A stretch of 64,000 nucleotides of DNA from Hanleya hanleyi (Eukaryota; Mollusca; Polyplacophora; Lepidopleurida; Hanleyidae), in assembly GCA_036873755.1 (NCBI GenBank), contig JAVTVY010008181.1, forward strand, positions 372,001-436,000, written 5' to 3'. Positions 1-12,335 of this stretch are shown here, piece after piece (position 1 is the first letter of the stretch; every line of letters starts with the position of its first letter). The translations under genes were made by a program, and so were the position numbers. The notes under the pieces were generated by a model, which was given only the letters and a program-made list of their open reading frames with translations, was not told where the DNA came from and made no database searches.

Positions 1-241
1 GCTTTCTATACTACGGCCCACTCACTCACTCACTCACTCACCGTCGTTAGTGCGTCCATGCGTTAAGACGGGCGTTGGGGACGCCTCACGGGCGTTGTGC
101 ACGCCTCACTCACTCACTCACTCACTCACTCACCTTCGTTGGTGCGTCCATGCGTTAAGACGGGCGCTGGGGACGCCTCACGGGCGTTGTGCATGCCTCA
201 CTCACTCACTCACTCACTCACTCATTGGCTACCGCGCATAC
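1..241. repeat. (CTCA)n higher-order tandem repeat
   Basis: Runs of CTCA alternate with a GC-rich block containing TGCGTCCATGCG (51 and 143) and GACGGGCG, giving a unit of about 92 bp. The same block occurs in reverse complement at 18,735-18,790 next to (GTGA)n, so this is the edge of the repeat complex seen at 17.2-19.65 kb. The short reading frames here are repeat artefacts. Confidence 0.85.
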
Positions 242-589
242 GCAGAATGACCATATTTCTACCCCACATCCACGCCCATCAGATGCTCCATTACATATGC
301 TTCACATTGATACCTCACACGACCCATTCGAACCGTGAATAGCCCATCTCTAACCCAAACACACCCACACACACCCCCAAAAATGCCTGCTTTCTATACT
401 ACGGCCAGGCTGCGCATGCGCAGAATATTGACAACGTACGAACCATTAGTGTAGTCAAGTGCTCCTGCATGAGAGCTTCAAAATAAGACCTCATACGACA
501 CCATTGGACCACCAGGGACTCACCTAGACTCCAACACGTCCACCCAGTATGGATTTATACATACATTGGGCTTATAGCCCAGTATATGG
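242..589. repeat. NRF1-type repeat modules, left edge
   Basis: Holds pieces of the repeat unit that recurs at 17-19 kb and 23-30 kb: a CTTTCTATACTACGG stretch followed by a TGCGCATGCGCA palindrome near 411-423, and the common phrase TTCACATTGATACCTCA. No gene is seen. Confidence 0.7.
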
Positions 590-1290
590 GTCTATATGGG
601 GCTATAGACAGACCTCGAACTTTTTTCAAAAATTTCACCGTTTCGTGCCGGGACACTTCCTATCATATTTGTCTTGACGAGATTAAGAAAACAAATCCAA
701 ACAACCATACCGCAAATGTATAGAAGTAGGTTTCCCAGTGGGACAAACATTGGACCAATACCTCCAAAAACCCGTATATGGGTCTATATGGGGCTATATA
801 CAGACCTCGACCATTTTTGAAAAATTTCACCGTTTCGTGCCGGGACACTTCCTATCATGTTTGTCTTGACGAGACTAAAAAAACAAATCCAAACAACCAT
901 ACCGCAAATGTCTAGAAGTAGGTTTCCCAGTGGGACAAACATTGGTCCTATACCCCTAGTATGGGACTATATGGGTCTCCCTGAACTTTTTCCAAAAATT
1001 TCAACGATTCGCTCCGCGACACTTCCCATCATGTTTGTCTTGACGAGACTAAGAAAACGAGACCCCACAACCTATACCGCAAATGTCGAAAAGTAGGTTT
1101 CCCAGGATGGTCCTATACCCCCATATAGCCAGCCTATAGGCCTATATACAGACCTCGGTGACTTTTTCCAAAAATTCCACCGATTCGCTCCGGTACCCTT
1201 CCCATTGTCATTTTCTTGGCGAGACGAGAAAAACGCCACCCCACAAGCCATAGTAAAGCCCACGAAAAAAAAAATTGACCATCCCCATAC
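590..1290. repeat. Tandem repeat, four units of about 180 bp
   Basis: Four degenerate units, each with a TATATGGG stretch, an AAAAATTTCACCG stretch, a CACTTCC(T/C)ATCATGTTTG stretch and GTAGGTTTCCCAG. Related single units occur at 17,270-17,400, 19,440-19,600 and 28,380-28,690. The reading frames on both strands come from the repeat; no conserved protein is recognisable. Confidence 0.75.
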
Positions 1291-1930
1291 CCCATACCGG
1301 CATTTTCCCCTATATTGTATAATACAGACCCCTATTGTAGGGGTAAAGTCCGAGTTCCGCTTTTTTTCTGAAGAAATTTTTACATGCACCCACCCCATTG
1401 ACTTGATAGGCAGACCCCGATAAGCCCGGGGACCAATATTAGCCCTTTTGGCTAGGGTTGATAGGTGTTTTCCCCTATTTTAGGAGTAAAGTCCGTGCTC
1501 CGCTTTTTTTCTGGAGAAAATTTTACATGCACCCACCCATGACTAGATGTCCCTTCACATAGGCTTCACATTGATACCTCATACAACTCCATCGGCCCAT
1601 TAGGGGCTCCCCTAGATCCCAAAACGTCTATTTCCATATCCTTTACCCACAATTCCCTGTCTGCGCATGCGCAGAATGGTGACAACGCCCGAGCCGCTAG
1701 TCCAGTCAGATGCCCCTTCACGAATGCTTCACATTGATACCTCATATGACCCCATTGGACCATTAGGGGCTCCCCTAGCTCCAAAACGTCTATTTCCATA
1801 CCCTTTGGCCACCGCGCATGCGCAGAATGCCGATATTTCAACCCCACAGCCAGCCCATCAGATGCCCCTTCACGAATGCTTCACTTTGATACCTCACTCG
1901 ACTCCATCGGACCACTAGTGGCCCACCTAG
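1291..1930 (-). repeat. NRF1-type repeat modules, reverse orientation
   Basis: Begins with two copies of a block carrying TAAAGTCCG and ACATGCACCCACCC (1,340-1,395 and 1,488-1,540; related block at 16,810-16,920). Then come units with TTCACATTGATACCTCA, AAAACGTCTATTTCC and GCGCATGCGCAGAATG at 1,665 and 1,816. These are reverse complements of the units tandemly arrayed at 17,400-18,360. Confidence 0.75.
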
Positions 1931-2078
1931 ACCAGCAAGCATATTGACGCTCTTTTTTGGGGTACCCGAAATGGTAAATATTTCGGGAACCAGGAACAGG
2001 AGGGGGAATTTACGATTACTATACTACTAGCGCCTAAAAAAGTGTGTTTACCATTACATTTGAGCTATGTAAGATACA

Positions 2079-2237
2079 GCACACGCTTAAAACTAAAGTG
2101 TTGAAACTTAATCGTAAAGTGTTGAAATAACCATTTAAGTGTGTCCACCAGGGACTGCTCTTTAAGTGTTGTGGACACAAAGGGTTATTTCAACACTTTA
2201 CGAGTAAGTTTCAACACTTTAGTTTTAAGCGTGCAGT
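2079..2237. repeat. Foldback (hairpin) repeat
   Basis: Two arms of about 65 bp, 2,080-2,147 and 2,171-2,236, are near-perfect reverse complements. Both contain GCTTAAAACTAAAGTGTTG and a second AAAGTGTTGAAAT copy. It looks like a small MITE or foldback element. I could not define a target-site duplication. Confidence 0.7.
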
Positions 2238-4630
2238 TTCCTTTTTTATTTTGCAACAGACATATCACATTATTGTCCCACTGAACTGTCAAAATTATCT
2301 TCTATATCAAGCAAAGTGCCGGTGAGAAGAAAAGGGGCGGTTTTAACACACCCTGTGTTTATGCAAGCCTCATCCATCAAACATTCGCCATTCAATTATA
2401 GTTTTTCTGGGTCAAACAGGTGCACGCGTGAAGTATGAAGTGTGTGTTCAACATGTCGTGCTGAATGAGTTAATTAGTATGATAGAGTTACAAGCATGAC
2501 GCAAAGCAAAATGAGGGGGAAATGAAACTGGCATACCTGACATGACTAAACATTTAAAGGCGAGAAAATAGGAATGACATCAACCCAAGGGAGACTATTC
2601 TCTTTGGCTTGTCTGTCTCGAAGCAAAATGGAAGAGAAATCCCATTCTGACATTACAATTCAAAACAATTCAAAAGAGAGAAAATTAGAATGGCAATCCA
2701 TTTAACTAAGGGACAACTCATATAGTGTAGGGGCATATGTAACCAATTATTCCCTTGTATTTTTTTGTTTTTGCTTTCTGATTTGTTGGCACCATGCGAA
2801 TTATTATTTGTTATTATATTTTGAGATAGAAAAACTATCGTACAAAATTTTCTTTACACGTCTAATGTTAATTTTATCTCAGTATCGCAGTGACGTAAAA
2901 TGGCGAAGACCTCAAAACAATCTGAAATGCTGTTTGTGCGCTGATCCGCCTTGATCCCGCTTCCCCACCTTAAGAACTGTGTAGGTGTTGTTCTCAGATA
3001 CCTAAGCCTATACATTATGCCTCTTATTTTCCATAATCAACTAGGTACTATAGCCTCATTCAACTGCAGATATTCTCAAACATGCATGAAAATTAACGTT
3101 TGAAACCCAAGGTATATGAGACGAATTAGTATGAATACTGAAGTAACCAAGCGTTGAATTTAACATAGTTGAGGAATTCTATACAATTAATCATATAAAA
3201 ATTCAAAATGGTGTCCATGAAATACCTTGAATTAATCATTTTTAATGTTTTTCTCTCCCCAAATTTATATATAGATATCTCAGTTTTGATAAATTTGCAC
3301 AATGAAATAAGAATAATGCCTTGAGCGAGGAGCTACATTAAAAAGTATGTTTTTCAGATGACCCCATACACATTTTTTAATTTTACTATTATATCTTAAA
3401 CTTAGAAAAAAACAAATAGGCTCAACATGGATGTAAGATGTTGGATTATGCTTAGATATCCATTGGTTTTAATAAAACAGAATGAGCCAAAAATAATACC
3501 TTGAACTATACAGGGGGGGAGTACAGATGATCCCACATGGCCGCCATTTTACATTTAACCATCATTTTTTTAAGCTGAAATTTACGCAAATAAATTCAAA
3601 ATACGCGTATGACGTTAGGCTCTGATGTGAGAGTCCTTTGTGTTAACAAATTTGCACACCGAGCTAAGAATGGTGCATATTATATGAACAACTTGGAAAA
3701 AAAACGATTTATGGATGAATCTACATCAGCGCCATTTTGAACTAAAGCATGATGGTTAATCACTATAATTTTAGAAATGGGCTCAAAATTAGCCCAATAT
3801 TACATTCCAAAACCTTGATGGTGTTGGTTATCAGTCACTTTGGTGCAGTGAAAGTTCAAGAAAGCACTAACTTCCCGAACTCTCCATCACCCAGCTGGCC
3901 AGAAACTATACATCAAACTCAACAAATTTCTTGATCGGGAGGGTCCAATTTATAAAAAAAATTGTATCACCAATAATTCACAAATAAAAGATACAAATAG
4001 ACATATGTGCCCAGTGAAAGAATTTGGAAACCCCAAAAATGCAAATCGGGGATGACCCGCTCTCCCCTTCACCCACCCCCTCAGAAAATTAGGGCTCTTC
4101 ATATTGTTTCGTTCAAAAGATACTGGGAAAAGTCCATTAGACATGTTAGAGAGCAAATTCATATACCCCATGTCAGACAGGCCAAGAAAGGTTAACACAT
4201 GAAGCTAAAGAAAAATAATTAGCATCAACGATTTTCGTGTTGCATTAGGTCCAACCTTACCTATCAGAAACTGCAAGTTACCAACAATTCACAATCCAAA
4301 AATAATCCGAGAGACAATGGTTTATGTCTGTATTTCGATAGTTTGAGTAAGTCTTGTTAAATACGAATGGTATAGGGCCTCATTTTCTCATTTTGCAGGG
4401 TGTGGGATGTGACAGTGGTATAGAAAGCGTAAATTCAGTTGCTTATATTTGCCTTATTTTCTCATTTTGCAGGGTGTGGGATGCGACAGTGGTATCGAAA
4501 GCGTAAATTCGGTTGCATTTGGGGTTGTAATGCATAGGACTAAAGGGTGGGATGAAAGGTGAGAATGAAGTGGGAAGAAAGCAAAGGTCATGTCGAGATC
4601 AATGGTCACTTCAGAGTCAGTAATCACGGG
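2238..4630. other. AT-rich interval without a recognisable gene
   Basis: No coding sequence, RNA gene or long repeat was recognised. A 74-bp tandem duplication, both copies containing TTTTCTCATTTTGCAGGGTG, lies at about 4,382-4,529. Phrases such as AATAATGCCTTGA recur weakly at 3,300-3,700. Confidence 0.5.
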
Positions 4631-4674
4631 ACTTCCGGTTTCCATATGCGCATGCGCAGCAGGGACTATAAAAA
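4631..4674 (+). promoter_or_regulatory. Core-promoter-like cluster: ETS, NRF1, TATA
   Basis: Within 44 bp lie ACTTCCGG (ETS-type, 4,631-4,638), TGCGCATGCGCA (NRF1-type palindrome, 4,647-4,658) and TATAAAA (4,667-4,673). The spacing suits a promoter reading right, toward the small ORF at 5,042. The NRF1 palindrome is also part of a local repeat family, so function is only inferred. Confidence 0.35.
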
Positions 4675-5041
4675 AACAAGATTGTTGAATGAAAGTTTTG
4701 GGGTCGATGCAGGCCCATAATGGGCCTACGGGGTTGAAGCGCTCATCGAGGTCGATTAATTAATGGATTTGTGCTTGTAGAACTAGGATTTGTCCCGGGA
4801 CAGTTAAAAGCGGACTTTTTTCCTCCATGTGCGGCTAAGACGGACTTTACACACCTGTGGTGGGCATAGGCGAGCTGCTATACATATATACATACATATA
4901 TCCCATAGGATGAGCATGAGGGTCTCGTGGGGGTAGACACTGTGTGAGGAGATCTCTCCGTGCATGCGCACGACCATCGGGTACGCCTAGTAAACACGGC
5001 GCCTCTCGACCTCACTCCTTCATTACCAATGTTCCTGAAAC

Positions 5042-5170
5042 ATGGCGGAGACCTATGCAGCTCGTATTTTACAGCATGCGACCGTGGTTAATTCACTCGC
5101 GGGGTACCGAGCGGTTTTCCAGTCCATATTTGCAGATGTCGCCGACAACGAGGACGACGCCAGATTCTAA
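5042..5170 (+). CDS. Small ORF, unknown, possibly a gene remnant
   Basis: A 42-codon frame starts at an ATG in good context (AAACATGGCGG) and reads MAETYAARI through a mostly helical, acidic C-terminus to TAA. I do not recognise the family. A second frame just downstream (around 5,171-5,193) runs into the direct repeat at 5,194. If the repeat pair and its interior are treated as an insertion, that frame stays open across the junction to a stop near 10,268. This could be the first exon of a host gene or part of the neighbouring Polinton. Confidence is low that it is translated. Confidence 0.25.
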   Translation: MAETYAARILQHATVVNSLAGYRAVFQSIFADVADNEDDARF

Positions 5171-5193
5171 AAGACTTCAAAGAAGCGGTACTT

Positions 5194-5647
5194 GGCATCA
5201 GCCTACTATTAATTCCGTTACTTGTTATGTATTAGCGTTAAAAATCGGCAAAAATCCAGAAAATTCACAATGAATAGATCCACCTGGCATGTCAATATTT
5301 ACCTTGTGGGACATTACCAGTAGAAGTCTTGACAGATGTTGACCATGGAAATTTTAAATTACCGCCAATGACAGCTGATTGGTGCTACAGAATGTCATTT
5401 AATTTGTAAACAGGGAGCCTTCTCACCCTTCACTGATCATGTCTTCATCCACCATGCTTTTTCCAAAGTGGCCCAAATCAACACCAGGAAGTACAGTTTG
5501 AAGACTCATCTGCAAGTTGAAATATCAGATGTATCAGAAATGCTGAAAAATCGCAGCTCATAAAATCCAAAAAGATCTGCTCTCAAATTTCTGAACAATG
5601 TAGGTCGTGGCCACTGACCCGGAAGTGATTAATTGTGATCTGATGCC
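5194..5647 (+). repeat. Left copy of a 454-bp direct repeat, LTR-like
   Basis: Nearly identical to 9,756-10,208, differing at about a dozen scattered positions. Both copies start GGCATCAG and end CTGATGCC. The outer flanks match: ACTT(G) at 5,190-5,194 and 10,209-10,213. The inner flanks differ (TGTCAGGG on the left, GGTGACA on the right). This is the layout of two terminal repeats around an internal region with a 4-5 bp target duplication. The usual TG...CA LTR ends, a primer-binding site and a polypurine tract are not evident, so the class is uncertain. Confidence 0.7.
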
Positions 5648-8600
5648 TGTCAGGGATGGAACCATTGTTAAAATAAGGAATGCTCTCATCTGAACAAACC
5701 ATACCCATCCCCAAACAATGTTGAGATGGCACAGATAAAACTATGCACAGATAGAGATTTTTTCAGCCTATAAACCAAGGGTACCCCCTTTATAATTTCC
5801 TCTCAGTTTGCCCCATATGACTTAAGACTGAGGTACAAGTAAAAAGTACAATATCTCACTAACCTGTACATATTTTTCCATCTGGTAAAAAGCACCAAGT
5901 CGACAATCCTTCTGCCCATAAAAAGAAGTATAAAGCATTAACTAGATATGTTAAACACTATTTTAAATTATTTTTTTAGTATTTTAATTCATTTTTTATG
6001 AAATTTTCAAATTAAAATTTAAAAATAAAGAAAAATTTAATTCAAAATGTGACAAAACATACTTTGTTTACAAGCTGATCATTTAGACTACATTTGATAA
6101 ACATTTCGTTCATGGCAGTGGTTAACTTCCCCATATAATCAGTGGGTCATCCCAGTAATCTATCAAATGTGATTAAAATTTGATGTTGATACAAAGATCA
6201 AAGACATGTTTAATCCTGTAATAAGTGACAGCAATATACACAAATGTGTACACAACACATACCAAAATATAACATAGAGGTGTTTATGGTATACACAACT
6301 CCATATAGAGAATATATGTCAGTTCAATTGGATGGATCTACATCTCATCAAGATCTTGCTGGCTGTAATTAGAAAGATGCACATATTACTTGTAAACAGT
6401 TATTATTACTGAGAAAACTCCTAAATAACATTGAGGAATATATTCTGTGTCAGATTTCAAGTCCATGAATGCAATGTCTGCAAACAGGCAACACTTGTCA
6501 AAACACAACATAGAAGAAACATGAGGCAGCACCTAAAAGGTGCAACAACCCCTCAGCCAGACAGTTTTAGTCAGTGTATATTGGTACACAATGAATGAAA
6601 AATGCATATGTAAAAGCCTGAAAGATTTGGTTGAATGCAGAAGATGCTTTAGCAGTGGCTTGTAAAAGATTACAATATGATTAATTCAGTGTGGGATGTT
6701 GGATGCATTGAAGGATTATAATAAATATTTTGACATAGCGTGCGCGAAAAATATGGCGGAAGAACAGAAATATTCTGAACAAAAACAAAAGGCTTCAAGT
6801 CATTTTGGCTTTGAACCCTAATAATAATCTAAACAATTATAAAAATCTGTCTCTTTCCATCTGTGATCAAGCAGAGGATGAGGATGGGTGGATGGCAATC
6901 CGAACAGCCATGTGATATGAATAATATGTTTCATGGACATCAAATTGTATATCTGTGAGTTTGAAATTGGTGAAAATCTGGTCAATGGTTGTCCTAAGAT
7001 CTGTGGTTGGGGTGGGGATTAAGGGAAAGAGCCCATGCTCTTGGAAGAAGTCGTTTATCTTGGTTGTTTCAGCCGAGTCGACAGCAAAGTCATTGTTGAA
7101 GTCTCCAAGTATGACAACATTAGTCGCTGAACAGTGGCTCCTTAGTGATGTAGAAAGTCCGCCCAGTCAGAGAAACCAGTTCTGTCATTCATCGTAAGTT
7201 TCTTGATGCACTGATGATGTATATCAAATTTTACATCGAGCATTTGAACGGTATCAAGAGATCATTAATGATTTTGCATAAATTAAAGATGGCCGCCTAT
7301 CCTTCCGGTCATTTAGAGGAACTGATCTTCATTGCGAGTGTCTTGATACATCGATGCTGTATACCAAGTTTCATATAGAACACTTAAATGGTATCCGAGA
7401 TATATATCATTAAAGATTTTGCATAAATTAAAGTTGGCCACCAAGATTTCCACCCAATCAGAGAAACCAGTTCTGTCATTCATCATAAGTATCTTGCTGC
7501 ATCGATGATGTTTACCAAATTTTATATCGAGCACTTAAACGGTATCAGATATAGAGATCATTAATGATTTTGCATAAATTAAAAATGGTCGGCCATCCTT
7601 CCCGCCTCTCAGAAGAATTGATGTGATTATTCAGTGCAAGTCAAGTCTCTTGATACATCGATGCTGTATACCAAGTTTCGTATAGAACACTTCAATGGTA
7701 TCAAAGAAATACATCATTAAAGATTCTGCATAAATTAAAGATGGCCGCCAAGGCTTTCACCTAATCAGGAAAACTGGTTCGGTCATTCCTTCAAAGTTTC
7801 TTGATGTATCGATAATCTCTACAAAGTTTCACACTGAACAGCAAAATGGTTTCCGAGATACACAAGATTCATGGTTTCGCATAAATTAAAGACGGCCGCC
7901 AAAGTTTCCACCCAATGGGGTCCAGATTCAATAGGGTTCTGGGTAATGAGCATATGGATGTGCACGGCAAGTTTGGTGTGCCTAGGGTAAGTCATTCTAA
8001 AGAAAGCTTGGTAACAAGAAGTTTCGTATAGAACACTTCAATGGTATCAAAGAAATACATCATTAAAGATTCTGCATAAATTAAAGATGGCCACCAAGGC
8101 TTTCACCTAATCAGGAAACTGGTTTGGTCATTCCTTCAAAGTTTCTTGATGTATCGATAATCTCTACAAAGTTTCACACTGAACAGCAAAAAGGTTTCCG
8201 AGATACACAAGATTCATGGTTTCGCATAAATTAAAGATGGCCGCCAAAGTTTCCACCCAATCGGGTCCAGATTCAATAAGGTTCTGGGTCATGAGCATAT
8301 GGATGTGCATGGCAAGTTTGGTGTGCCTAGGGTAAGTCGTTCTAAAAAAAGCTTGGTAACGAGAAAGCTGTGATGGTTTCGCATAAATTAAAGATGTCCG
8401 CCAAAGTTTCCAACCAATCGGGTCCAGACTCAATAGGCTTGTGGTTGACCACCCAACAATTCTGTATACCAAATTTGAAGTCTCTAGAAGCAACGGTTCG
8501 GTTTCTAGATCGATCACAAGAATTGTTGACGACCAGACGACCGGACGACCGGACGAACGACCGGACGTACATGCCAACGACAAGACCCCGCAGCCTAATA

Positions 8601-9755
8601 GGCTGAGGGGTAAAAAAAGGAATAAAATTCAATGACAACATATCTGATGGTCATTTGCTGATCTCTGCTACAGTAACAACCATGAAAGATGAGGACAGCT
8701 GGAAGTTGCCTCACTTAAACTGTTAACTGTTTGGTGAAAGATTAAAGTGGCAACTTACAGTGAGAAAGGCCTATCTTCCAACAGAGTTGGAGGCCATACC
8801 TCTGAGTCACACTGTGCGAAATTCCCAGAGTTGATGTGTGTGTGGGGGGGGGGGCTGTATGGGGCTTGCTAATATTTGGTGCCTGTAATCCATGTTCCTT
8901 GCTACCCACAAGATCTCTGATATGAATATGAAAGAGAATTACAAACTTATAATCCTGGAGATAGTGGAAATGGAATGATGAGAAAGTACTTGCTATGATG
9001 CAAATGTGACTGACAATAAACACACAACAATGTGAAACCATCAACAGTCAGATTAATTGTTGACTCAGTTAATCAGATTTTATTTGTCTCATTAAAGTTA
9101 CAAATGCAAAAGGCATTTTGGAAATTCTTTGTGTGTGGAACAAACATCTGAGTTTTTACAGGTGATATGATTATTATTAATTTCATGTGGGTTTAGGCTG
9201 ATATAAAGTGAATTAATGCATAAATCATTTGACGCATTGAAGATTTGAACTGAGGTCGAGATTTTGAAAAAAAAGCATGTAATTGTATCTATGTGAATTT
9301 CCTTTCTTCCATTTACATTTTATTGTATCTTGAAAGTTAATTTGTTCATAATTATCAGCTGTGTTAAATGAACCTCGTCATATTTGGCATTGACTATTTG
9401 ACCCTAGTACTGACAAATCGGTAATTTTTTGCCTATATTTGCTCCAAAAGGTCTCAATTTTGTCGCAGAAATGGCATAAAATACAAGAGATGTTACCCAG
9501 CATTATCAGTATGATATTTATTTCAACCACATTTAGCAAGAAAACAAATAATTTTAATAATTAAAAAATTTATTAAAATTAATTAAAAAATTTATATTAT
9601 TTTATTAATAATTTAATAACATAAATTTGAAACAACCCTAATATTTGTACGTTGTTCATGAGTCAGCATGGAAAAAATTGGGCTGATCCAGTAAAAACTG
9701 TAGCCACAGTGACGATTTAAAGTTCTCTGGTCAAATGTGAAAATGTCAGGTGACA
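5648..9755. mobile_element. Non-coding interior between LTR-like repeats
   Basis: 4.1 kb of mostly AT-rich DNA with no gag, pol, transposase or other recognisable protein. It contains the tandem array at 7,190-8,620. Taken with the two terminal direct repeats it resembles a large non-autonomous LTR-type (LARD/TRIM-like) element. An alternative is a 454-bp repeat duplicated by recombination around older DNA. Confidence 0.45.
7190..8620. repeat. Complex tandem array with ATGGCCGCC motif
   Basis: A recurring unit contains GCATAAATTAAAGATGGCC, a stretch around CCACCCAATC, TTTCTTGATGCATCGATG-like DNA and a GGTATC stretch. At higher order, 7,673-8,018 is repeated almost unchanged from 8,019 (346-bp step). 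It ends in a GACGACCGGACG microsatellite at about 8,531-8,570 followed by GCAGCCTAATAGGCTGAGGG. Reading frames of 99-139 codons on the minus strand are by-products of the repeat. Confidence 0.75.
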
Positions 9756-10208
9756 GGCATCAGCCTACTATTAATTTCGTTACTTGTTATGTATTAGCGT
9801 TAAAAATCGGCAGAAATCCAGAAAATTCACAATGCATAAATCCACCTGGCATGTCAATATTTACCTTCTGGGACATTACCAGTGGAAGTCTTGACAGATG
9901 TTGACCATGGAAATTTCAAATTACCGCCACTGACAGCTGATTGGTGCTACAGAATGTCATTTAATTTGTAAACAGGGAGCCTTCTCACCCTTCACTGATC
10001 ATGTCTTCATCCACCATGCTTTTTCCAAAGTGGCCCAAATGAACACCAGGAAGTACAGTTTGAAGACTCATCTGCAAGTTGAAATATCAGATGTATCAGA
10101 AATGCTGAAAAATCGCAGCTCATAAAATCCATAAAGATCTGCTCTCAAATTTCTGAACAATGTAGGTCGCGGCCACTGACCGGAAGTGAATAATTGTGAT
10201 CTGATGCC
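9756..10208 (+). repeat. Right copy of the 454-bp direct repeat, LTR-like
   Basis: Direct partner of 5,194-5,647, 4,562 bp downstream. It is followed at once by ACTTG, matching the five bases at the outer left junction. The near-identity of the copies suggests a fairly recent insertion compared with the broken Polinton to the right. Confidence 0.7.
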
Positions 10209-10515
10209 ACTTGCGAGTATCGACTCTGTGGAGAGGTTTGCTCTTCCACCCACGGCTACTGGACAATGACAGCTATACTTGATGCCCGGGCTATGGGCCA
10301 CGAGCGGTCATGCCGGAGCCAGCGACGGCTCGACGGCCTCACAGTGCTCCTCACTCTATTGACCCCTACCCCTCGCTCTATTGGCAATGACAGTTCTGTC
10401 TTAAAATATACCCCCAATAGGTCTATTTTAAAATATACCCCTTTTTGTTTGAAAGTCCCACGCTCGGATCACCCGCTCATTTGAGGGCCTCATGTGCGTG
10501 GAGTCAGGATTCAGC
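10209..10515. other. Flank of the LTR-like insertion
   Basis: Continues the sequence interrupted at 5,193; a frame reading ASIDSVERFALPP is open at the left end and stops near 10,268. AAAATATACCCC occurs twice (about 10,402 and 10,430). No gene is assigned. Confidence 0.35.
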
Positions 10516-10922
10516 ATGACAGATTATCTCGGACGTGTATGTCTAACTTCCGAGGTCTTCCTCTACGTGTATGATTCGTGCGTGGAGATCATCAGAAACA
10601 TTGAGGATATGTGCGACAGTGACCCGTCACAACCCCAACCGACAGTCATTCGGCTGACTAGGAGTGGTTGGCGAACATTCATACGGGTGCTGAGTGAGGA
10701 ACTGGACGACCAACTCAACCATCTGTGTCACGACGTCTCGGTCCGCCGCGGTGCCTTCTTGGCTCGACCGAATGAATCCACAATGCATTTCACCCTGAAT
10801 CTCGAGTTATGGTCCCCTTCGAACAGGCCATGACGGAGGTGGACGATATGCTGGTCGAAGACCGATCCACATACGCATTGACCGTCAAAGCGACTGCAAC
10901 ATGCACTGACAGAGCCCAATGA
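10516..10922 (+). pseudogene. Unknown small Polinton-associated protein, frameshifted
   Basis: The main frame (ATG at 10,516, or 10,492 in the same frame) encodes about 100 residues with a helix-rich middle containing RLTRSGWRTFIRVLSEE. A one-base shift near 10,807 moves the likely C-terminus to another frame, which stops at TGA 10,920-10,922. AATAAATAAA follows at about 10,934 and could be a polyadenylation signal. I do not recognise the family. Its place upstream of the integrase fits a lineage-specific Polinton gene. Confidence 0.5.
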
Positions 10923-10993
10923 AGTTAGGGGTCAATAAATAAAGGCAGTTTAATCTAAGAACATTAGTCATCATCATAAAGCGTTGGGAGAAG

Positions 10994-11893
10994 ATGTTGG
11001 ACACCTTATACTACAGCCCCGATAGTGGAATGAACGCCCTCTACCAGTCTGCTAAGCCCCATGGAATTCGTCGATTACAAGTCCAAGCCTAGTTGGAAAA
11101 ACACAGGACAACTTCAGCTTACATCGAGCTGTCTGGCGCCATTTTCCACGGAATGAGGTCATCGTCGGAAGCATGGACATCCAATCGCAATCCGGCTTGG
11201 TCGATATCGATTGCTTTTGCTAAACACAACGACGACAACCGCTTTCTCTTGACCTGCATCGATATTCTATCGAAATATATCTGGTCCGCCATCAAGCAGA
11301 TCTTCAAGACCGGGCACAAACCCTTGTATTTACAGACTGATCAAGGGAGAGAATTCCTCAACAAACTCTTTAAGCAGTTTCTGGAAACCCACAACGTATT
11401 TTTCTTTCACGCGTACAACGAGACCAAGGCTTCGGTTGTCGAAAATTTCAATCATTGAAAATCGTTCAAACCTTCAAAGGCGGCATGTATAAGTACTTCA
11501 CCTATAAGAATACAAGGCGGTACATCGATGTTCTTCCCCAGTTGGTGGACGGATACAATCAGGCCTATCACCGCAGTATCCAGAGAGCTCCCATCTAAGT
11601 CACTCAGCGCAACGAAGCCGTCCTATATCCCAGGGCATCCCTCCATCGCCCACGTCCTTATAAATTCCAGCGTGGTGATCAAATGCTTATCAGAAAGGTC
11701 AAGGGCAGCTTCGAAAAATCATACCTCCCCAACTGGAGCAACGAACGTTTTGTGATCACTTGTCGCCTACCCCGTCAACCCATGATATATCAACTTGAAG
11801 ATCTCCAAGGGGAATCCCTGGGAGGCACGTTTTATGACGTGGATTTACAGCCAGTGGAGAAATTCACAGCCGATTACTACCGTGTGGAACACA
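10994..11893 (+). pseudogene. Polinton-type integrase (rve, DDE), broken
   Basis: The integrase would join element DNA to the host chromosome. Family-typical segments appear in successive frames: an N-terminal part around LDTLYYSPDSG, the core with FLLTCIDILSKYIWS, the second catalytic Asp in LQTDQGREF, the catalytic Glu in ASVVENFN, then the post-core YKYFTYKN...RRYIDVL region and a chromodomain-like C-terminal part with GTFYDVDLQPVEKF. Stops or shifts occur near 11,092, 11,150-11,220, 11,456 and 11,595. At the expected first catalytic Asp the frame reads QSGLVDI where the family usually has an Asp before LV, so that residue looks lost. The C-terminus is cut by the LINE at about 11,893. It is clearly non-functional. 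Confidence 0.8.
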
Positions 11894-12335
11894 TTGAATT
11901 GAATTGAATTGAATTGAATTTTATTCACCAACGATCAAAGAATATATATATAGGTAGTGACATGTTGCTGAATTACAGAAAGGTAGTATACAAATCAATA
12001 GCGTTATATAACATGCAATAAAAATTGGCGGGAATAAAACCCCAAAGGGCTTGTTCTATCCCAATAGAAAGATATGTCGTTATGTATATATATATATATA
12101 TATCTATAAATATCTGTAACATACTGAACATAGTAATTTACAAATAATAATAATTATAATTTACTCTCTTCAGAATTAAATAAGCAATTCATTAAGACAT
12201 TATTATATAATTGTCATCATGTAAGTCATACTGCGAATATTTCTATTTAGTTTTATATGTCATAATTTTATTTTTCTTTTGATGTTATTTTTTTATTTTT
12301 ATGTTTTTTTTTAGCCTCGAATGTGATGGTTTGGG

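Noticed and set aside
8164..8641. 139- and 99-codon minus-strand frames
   Set aside because: They lie in the tandem array at 7.2-8.6 kb and change frame between near-identical units.
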